Below are positions 58,455 through 64,000 of a DNA stretch of 64,000 nucleotides, in pieces. The stretch covers positions 169,234,388 through 169,298,387 of the forward strand of contig NC_077234.1 of assembly GCF_027887165.1 (NCBI RefSeq), in the 5' to 3' direction. This DNA comes from Monodelphis domestica (lineage: Eukaryota; Chordata; Mammalia; Didelphimorphia; Didelphidae). The position numbers and the translations under genes are program-made. Each line of letters opens with the position of its first letter. The stretch's first letter is position 1. The notes under the pieces were generated by a model. That model did not search any database. It was not told where the DNA came from and was given only the letters and a program-made list of their open reading frames with translations.

Positions 58455-59186
58455 TCATAACTGACTTTGTTTGGCAATACCTGAGACAACTTGAGAATAA
58501 CATGGTTTCGCTCCTTGTTGGATGTATCTCTCCATGGTTTCTAAATTTGGTGCTTGCAATGATTTCTTGCAATTACAATCACAACATTTTGTATTTTTGT
58601 GTGTATTATTGCTGTTATACTTTACGTTGCTTTTCCAAGACCTCTGTTTGTTATTAGCTTGGAATAATTGTGCCTTTAAATAACAGTCCCAGACCATGTG
58701 ACCCATTTTTCCACAGAGGAAACATCTGGGTACATTTCTCCTTTGATTGCTTTGTGTGTAATTTCTTGTGGGTTTGTATGATTGCAGAGTGGCTAGATTT
58801 TTTATTTCTTCAATTTCTTTATATTTACTTGAGCTATTTGCCTCCTTGAGCTTGGCTTTAAGGTCTTTTATTATTTCATCTTTTTCTTCTAGCATTTCTT
58901 TATGACCTGAAAATATGTGAGTTGCAGTTTTTCTTAAATTTTCCAGACTTAGTATTTCCCAATCTGGGCATTGAGGTTTAAAATATGATCTTATTGGTGT
59001 GTTACTGCCTTTCACAAATTGTTTCCTTATGTGTTGGAGATTTTGTTCAGTTAAATTTTCAAATCCAAGCACATCCTCTGCTACTTCAATCACTCTATCG
59101 AGGAACTTAGATGGATGTTCCCCACTTTCCTGTCTCAATTTCTCAAAATTTCTCCAAGTATCTGGTCTTTTTGAAAAACTTTTCAT
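58455..59186 (-). pseudogene. gag capsid C-terminal and nucleocapsid region of the fossil provirus
   Basis: The capsid-like part opens near 'KRPDTWRNFEKLRQESGEHP', like the gammaretroviral major homology area ('GPNESPSAFLERL' in MLV). Next comes a charged helix ('HKEMLEEKDEIIKDLKAKL') and one CCHC zinc knuckle, 'CFLCGKMGHMVWDC', with C-x2-C-x4-H-x4-C spacing. A single knuckle fits gammaretroviruses. Part of a broken element and not treated as a host gene. Confidence 0.8.
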
Positions 59187-59278
59187 TGCCTCTAGTAAGT
59201 CTTCTCTGGCCTTTCTTAGGTAATGTAGATTTTCATTATTAGGTAACTCTAAGTCTGTTCCTTCTTCTGGCCATGATG

Positions 59279-59845
59279 CTAAATTTGGATTGTTTCTTGT
59301 TTCATCAATGAATTGTTGTTTTTCCCTTTTTGAAAATAATTCTGAGAGAAGAATTTCAGGTCCTGGAAATCTGGATCATAAAGCCTAATTGCTCTTTTAA
59401 ATTCTTTTAAACATCTCATCAGTTCTGAAAACCAAGAAGGCATCCACTTTTTCAGACTTTCAAGGTCAGCTGTTGTAAATGGCTTATGTGTTTTAATATG
59501 AATTATACCACTATCTGGTTGTAGGCTTGTTTGATCTCTTAGTGGAGATATTGGTATCGCACCTTCAGTCCCATCTGTATTTTCTTGCTGAACTACATTG
59601 TTATTTTTTGGTATGTCTTGTTGTGTGTTAATACCTTTGCCACATTGTTTCTCTTCAGTCAGTTGCTTCATCATTTCCTTTAGTTGCATCATCTCCTCTT
59701 TTATGGCTAAAATCATCACAGCCATTTCATTATCTTTTCCTTTTTTCCCATAAATTAGATGCACATATTTTTTTAGGGCATAGTATAATTGGGTTTTGAA
59801 GAATAATGCTCCAGCATATGTCAGTCTAGTTTCCTTTCCACACAA
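59279..59845 (-). pseudogene. gag N-terminal region of the fossil provirus
   Basis: This frame precedes the capsid frame on the same strand and contains 'HKPFTTADLESLKKWMPSWF', resembling the start of a gammaretroviral capsid ('W.FSxxDLxxWKxxxPPF' type). It sits between a possible leader and the capsid piece. Fossil. Confidence 0.65.
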
Positions 59846-59850
59846 GGGAG

Positions 59851-60210
59851 GAGAGGGTTGGAAAGGGAGGGAGTGAGGGAGGAAGTAAGTTAGGAAATAG
59901 ATTGATGCATCATCAATCAGTAGGGATCAGCAGGCAGAAACCCCAGAGCAAATCCCAGAGCAGTGTCCTCTGTGTACCAGAATCCCTGTGTGCCAGTATC
60001 TCTGTGCAACATCCCCCAGCATTTCTCTGTTCCCACCTCCATTAACAATAAGCAGGTTTAGGTTCCAGTAGTAGCTCTCTCTAATAAAAGCCAGAGAACA
60101 ACAACCATTGCTAGAGAAACAGTTTCCCCTCAGTTTATTACTCTATCTCAATAAGTAAGTTTCCAGTCAGTTTACATCTTTTATTACAACACAAAATATT
60201 TGGAGGACCT
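59851..60210 (+). mobile_element. Possible plus-strand LTR-like segment
   Basis: Holds AATAAA at 60093-60098 and, further on, 'catcttttattacaacacaa' followed by 'atttggaggacctctaac', which resembles an LTR end with a primer-binding site on plus. Alternatively it is the leader of the minus-strand provirus. No target repeat found. Confidence 0.3.
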
Positions 60211-60479
60211 CTAACATCTGCCCTCTGGTTGTCTCTCTTCTATACACTTAGACCAATGACCCTCCAGGAAATATTTGCAGAAACCATACCCACCCTTCAC
60301 CCCATCTAATTTATTCAACTTTAGACTCTGCCTTTGGGCTGAACTTCCCTCACTGGTGGGTAAATATAAACTCACCTAAACTTACTCTCTCTTAATATTT
60401 TCACACCATACTAAATATATCTTTCAGATGTTTGCAGGAAAATGAAAATCAAGGCTTACTTGGGCACCTTGCCATTTGC
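60211..60479. other. No gene; unassigned
   Basis: Nothing recognised, although a little could belong to the L2 tail that follows. Confidence 0.4.
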
Positions 60480-61330
60480 CTCATGACTGTGTGTTGAGCC
60501 ACCTCCACCTTGGCTCCTTTTTTTTTGAGAACATTAATTACATTTACACTACTATTGATACTAGAAAGGGAGTAATACTAGACTGTTCCATGACTCTAAT
60601 TATAATCCTTGTGATTTTCCCAAACCAGAACTCTCTTCCTTGGCCACCATTCTCCTTTACACTTCCCATATTACTATATAAACCTCTTACAAAGAGATAA
60701 TCTTACAGTCATCCTTCACCTATTGCAGGAGTTACATTCCAGAGACCCCTGTTATAGGTGAAAATCCACAAATTAGCGGTATTCACTGCCAGAAGTCTTA
60801 GAAGATGCAGAACATTTGGGTGGCATAGGGCCTGAAATAAATTCAGACTTTTACAAAAACTTCACAAAAACACAACATTACAAAACAACACTATGTGCAG
60901 TGATCAGACATCCATGTAAAGTGGACAAGGAGAGATGCTGAATATATGGGCACAGTGTGAGAGAACAAACAGACCAATACTACAGTCACTGAGCCAATAA
61001 GTGCCCAGGATACAGAACACAGTGCTATGGTTGGCCACCTTTTATCCCATCAGCCAATAGTATACTGTATACAGTCTCACACTTTGACAAACTTGTGCAA
61101 ACAGTAGAGGAGTACTGCATTTCCATTGTGTCTAGTATGGTATTCATCCCATGATATAATGAAAACACCACAATACAGAACTAGATTTTTTTTAAAAAAA
61201 AAAAACTGCAATACAGTGAAGTCTCAATAAGCGAACCACAATATAATGAAGGATAGCTGTATTTTTGTATTTGTATACCCAATGCTAGCACTATCCCTAG
61301 CACAAAGAAGGTATTTAATAATATTTTTTC
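60480..61330 (+). mobile_element. L2 LINE 3' end, split by a DNA transposon
   Basis: L2-like text runs to 60703 ('ttccttggccaccattctcc', 'ctcttacaaagagataatct') and resumes at 61262 with 'tttttgtatttgtataccca', 'tgctagcactatccctagca' and 'aaggtatttaataat'. The interruption is the Tigger-like element. Confidence 0.65.
60706..61259. mobile_element. Tigger/pogo-like non-autonomous DNA transposon
   Basis: A 554-bp element with terminal inverted repeats: the left end reads cagtcatccttcacctattg, and the reverse complement of the right end reads cagctatccttcattatatt, identical in most positions. A TA dinucleotide flanks each side (60704-60705 and 61260-61261), the target repeat of Tc1/mariner-superfamily elements. 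It has no transposase frame, so it depended on another copy. Confidence 0.88.
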
Positions 61331-62165
61331 CTTTGGACTTCATTTTAGGTAGATTCCGTGATGCCTCATGGAAAACAATTTTGGGGAGCAATCTCTCTGT
61401 GTAATTCTTCCCTTCATATCAAACCTCAATGGATTTAATCAACTAATCTCAGTAGTTCCATCTGTTCAGGAATTTTGGATGAATTTGATGTATATACCCG
61501 TAATCATCCTCTCAGTCTCAGTGAGTGTCATAGCACTTTGTCAAGCTGATATTTACCCTTCCAAAACACTTCTAAATGAACCTTAAGATTCCCCTCTTCT
61601 CAGATCACCATGTCAAACTTATTGATCTATTTTAATCTCAGGATAACTCAGTTTATCAGGAAGTTTCCTGATATTATAACAAACTCTTGGATCTACATTT
61701 TTGTTACTATTTATAACACTTAGCTAAATTAAATCCCCTTTCCTTTGATGAATGAATAAGATAATTAAGACAGGTAAATATAGCACTGTTCTCATAGCCT
61801 CAAAAATCAGAACATTTGAAAATGAGATACAGGCCAACCCCAAGATTCACAAAGAGCCATATCTTCCTTTACAAGTACAGGTATCCTTTACATATCTCTA
61901 GAATTAGGGCCACAACACTCTCAAGGAAAATTTTGGGGTCCTTCCCTCATACAGTATTATATATTTTATGTATTTCTGAGATTCTAAACTTTTTTATTGT
62001 CATCTGAAGTTTCCACAAAGCTCACCCCCAAATTTAAGTTAATTTCTATATATAATATATCTCAACTTTAGATACAACTGATATTACCTACTAGTTGAAG
62101 TATATGGGTAGAATGGCACACATAGAGAAATGCTCTGATTCACAATAAACTCATTTGTTTTCCTA
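61331..62165. other. No gene; unassigned
   Basis: No coding region with family resemblance and no clear repeat. Confidence 0.4.
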
Positions 62166-63540
62166 CCAAGCAAAAACCATACCTTTAAAGAAGATATATA
62201 ATGCAGTATTCATCAAAACAATTTGGTACTGGATAAGAAATAATGGAAGAGATTAGGTACACAATTAGCAGAAATAAATAACTATAGTATTTGACAAACC
62301 CAAGCCAGTGGTAAAACCCCAACCATAGATAAAACCAAACTTTTGGGTCAAGAACTCACTATTCAACAAAAACTGCTGAGAAAACTGCAAAGCAAACTGT
62401 ACGAAATTAGATATCACATACCATATGCCAAGAAAAGCTAAATGATTTAGACATAAAGATGATATCATAAGAAAATTAGAGGAACATGGAAAAATTATCT
62501 TCCGGGTCTATGTATAAGAGAAGAGTTCATGATCAAACAAGGGATTTAGAGAGTTACTGCAGGTAAAATGAACAATTTTGATTACATTAAATTTAAAAGT
62601 TTTTGTACAAGCAAAACCAATGGAACAAAAATTGGAAGAAAATCAAGAAACTGGAGGGGGTGGTGAGATTTTAAAAATTTCTCTGATAGAAGTCTCATCC
62701 TCAAATATATAGGAAACTGAGAAACATTTTATTTAAAAAAAAAAAGATCCATTCCCTAATTGAGAAATTGTAAAAGAAGATAAATGGGCAGATTTCAGAA
62801 GTCAAAGCTATCACCAAAGTCATATGAGAAAATCCTCTAAATCATCCATAATTAGAGAAATACAAATAAAAAAAAAACCTCTGAAGTACCACCTCCCACC
62901 CATCATATTGGCTAACATGACAAAAAAAAAGGAAATTGAGAAATTCTGGAGGGAATCTAGGAAAATAGGTATACTGATACACTACTGATGGAATTATGAA
63001 TAAGTCTAACCATTCTAGAGAACAATTTGGAACTATGTCCAATACTGTTTGGCCCAGCAATACCACTTTAGGTCTATGCCCAAAGAGATAAAAGAAAAAG
63101 GGAAAGTACTCATGTGTATGAAAATATTTATAGCATATCTTGGGGGGATGGCAAAGAACTGAAAAACTGAGGGAATAGCCATCAGTTGGGGAAAGTTTAG
63201 ACAAATGATAATTATGATTATAATGGAATACTATCATGCTGTCAGAGATAATAGAAGGAATAGTTTCAGAAAAACAGGGGAACACATATGAACTGGTGCA
63301 AAGTAAAGTGGGAAGAATTAGAAGAACAATTTGCACAGTAATAGCAATATTATAATCTGTGAAAGACTCAGTAACTGATTAATACAATTCTCTACCACAA
63401 TGCCAAGAGACTTATGATGAAAAATGCTATTCTACCTCCAGATAGGGAAATGATGAAATCAGAATACCCATTGAAACATAACTATTTTCTTCTTTCTTTT
63501 TCTTCTTTTTTTAAAGAACATAGCTAATGCAGAAATATAT
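62166..63540 (+). mobile_element. L1 LINE, ORF2 C-terminal part and 3' UTR
   Basis: Sense L1 text: 'atcaaaacaatttggtactg', 'aacaattttgattacattaa', 'gtttttgtacaagcaaaacc', 'ccatcatattggctaacatg', 'agcaataccactttaggtct' and 'agacttatgatgaaaaatgc', ending in a T-rich tract near 63490-63520. It is decayed, with many stops. The 164-codon minus-strand frame at 62842-63336 is its shadow. Confidence 0.88.
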
Positions 63541-63917
63541 GCTGGGGGCCATCAAACCACGACGCCTTGGGAGAGTCACTCATGGTAGCTGGGGAGACCA
63601 CAGAGTGGTCCTTGGTGAGATGTGACTGCCCACTCTATCCCCTTTACATGACCTTTCATCAATGCCCCTTACCTATGAATTGACATGATTATTATTCCCC
63701 CTAGTCTCAAAATAAATAATGCAAGAGCAAAACACCTATACCCTAATTCTCCAAAACATCACCAAAAGATCAGACCCTCAAACCCAATCCCAAAAGACTA
63801 TCATGGGTTAACTTTTACTTAGGTACATAATTCCCAGCAAAACCACAGCTACAGGTCAAGCCCAAAACTTTCTCATGAAGCCAGCACACAAATCAATCAT
63901 AGAGGCCCATACAATAT
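63541..63917. other. No gene; unassigned insert-like segment
   Basis: Less AT-rich than the L1 sequence on both sides. The flanking L1 pieces overlap in content, so this is probably a boundary between separate elements. An LTR is possible but there is no diagnostic feature. Confidence 0.35.
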
Positions 63918-64000
63918 GTACAGGACATTAATTCATTGCTGGTGGAGTTGTGAATTGATCCAACCATTCTGGAGGGCAATTTGGAACTATGTCCAAAGGG
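63918..64000 (+). mobile_element. L1 ORF2 C-terminal fragment, runs off the window
   Basis: 'gctggtggagttgtgaattg', 'ccaaccattctggagggca' and 'atttggaactatgtccaaag' match the ORF2 segment at 7240-7310. It appears to be a 5'-truncated L1 that continues beyond the window. Confidence 0.85.

Larger units (their letters stand above)
55057..59850 (-). mobile_element. Degraded gammaretrovirus-like endogenous retrovirus (fossil)
   Basis: A broken provirus on the minus strand. From its 5' side: gag N-terminal part (about 59279-59845), capsid to nucleocapsid (58455-59186), an acidic region (57685-58099 and 56298-56671), and an integrase C-terminal-like piece (56011-56247). A 1-kb L1 fragment sits at 56672-57669. 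No protease, reverse transcriptase or RNase H sequence and no envelope gene were recognised, so large internal loss is likely. It carries several breaks and is clearly not active. The nested L1 shows it is not among the newest insertions. Confidence 0.8.

Noticed and set aside
58455-59186. Domesticated gag-type host gene
   Set aside because: The frame is part of a larger broken provirus with gag N-terminal and integrase pieces in order beside an LTR. There is no sign of host exon structure or selective isolation of this frame.
62842-63336. 164-codon minus-strand frame
   Set aside because: Antisense shadow of the L1 ORF2 end and 3' UTR.
1-64000. CRISPR arrays, operons or prokaryotic defence systems
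   Set aside because: The window is plainly mammalian. The only regular arrays are microsatellites and short minisatellites.

Overview
This is mammalian nuclear DNA. It is AT-rich, packed with retroposons, and its only host protein genes are single-exon receptors. The repeats point to a marsupial, most likely an opossum such as Monodelphis: tRNA-headed SINEs with either a BovB/RTE-like tail or a second marsupial-type tail, CORE/THER-type SINEs, marsupial L1 3' ends, L2, and no Alu, B1 or B2. The species itself cannot be fixed by reading alone.

The functional content is a small cluster of three intact bitter taste receptor genes (TAS2R), all on the minus strand: copy A (15209-16156), copy B (42855-43802) and copy C (47812-48747). 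Each is a single-exon, seven-helix receptor of 311-315 residues, closest by eye to the TAS2R7/8/9/10 group. The copies share their 3' and 5' flanks. A and B share a longer duplicated block that includes an old SINE, an element nested in that SINE, and about 500 bp beyond them. B appears to have lost about 2.4 kb of this block.

Layout: 1-14.9 kb is repeat-derived (L1 3' ends, an L1 ORF2 remnant carrying a solo LTR at 5916-6240, SINEs, antisense L1 ORF1). 15-20 kb is TAS2R block A. 20.5-28.6 kb is a patchwork of L1 copies in both orientations with a second small LTR (25443-25728). 28.7-40.4 kb holds LTR-like pieces, L1 and L2 3' ends, a (GGAA)n tract, and stretches I cannot assign. 42.6-45.2 kb is block B, followed by a 7SL-RNA-derived retropseudogene (about 46.4 kb) and block C (47.6-49.4 kb). 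53-60 kb holds LTR-like pieces and a degraded minus-strand gammaretrovirus-like fossil with gag and integrase-end remnants, invaded by the 5' part of an L1. 60.7-61.3 kb is a Tigger/pogo-like DNA transposon inside an L2 tail, and the window ends in L1 3' sequence.

The three receptors would act singly, each as a plasma-membrane GPCR in taste or other chemosensory cells. The other coding-looking stretches are transposon remnants or shadows of real genes. No CRISPR array, operon, functional tRNA or rRNA gene was seen. Repeat boundaries are read by eye and are good to roughly 10-50 bp unless target-site duplications are given.
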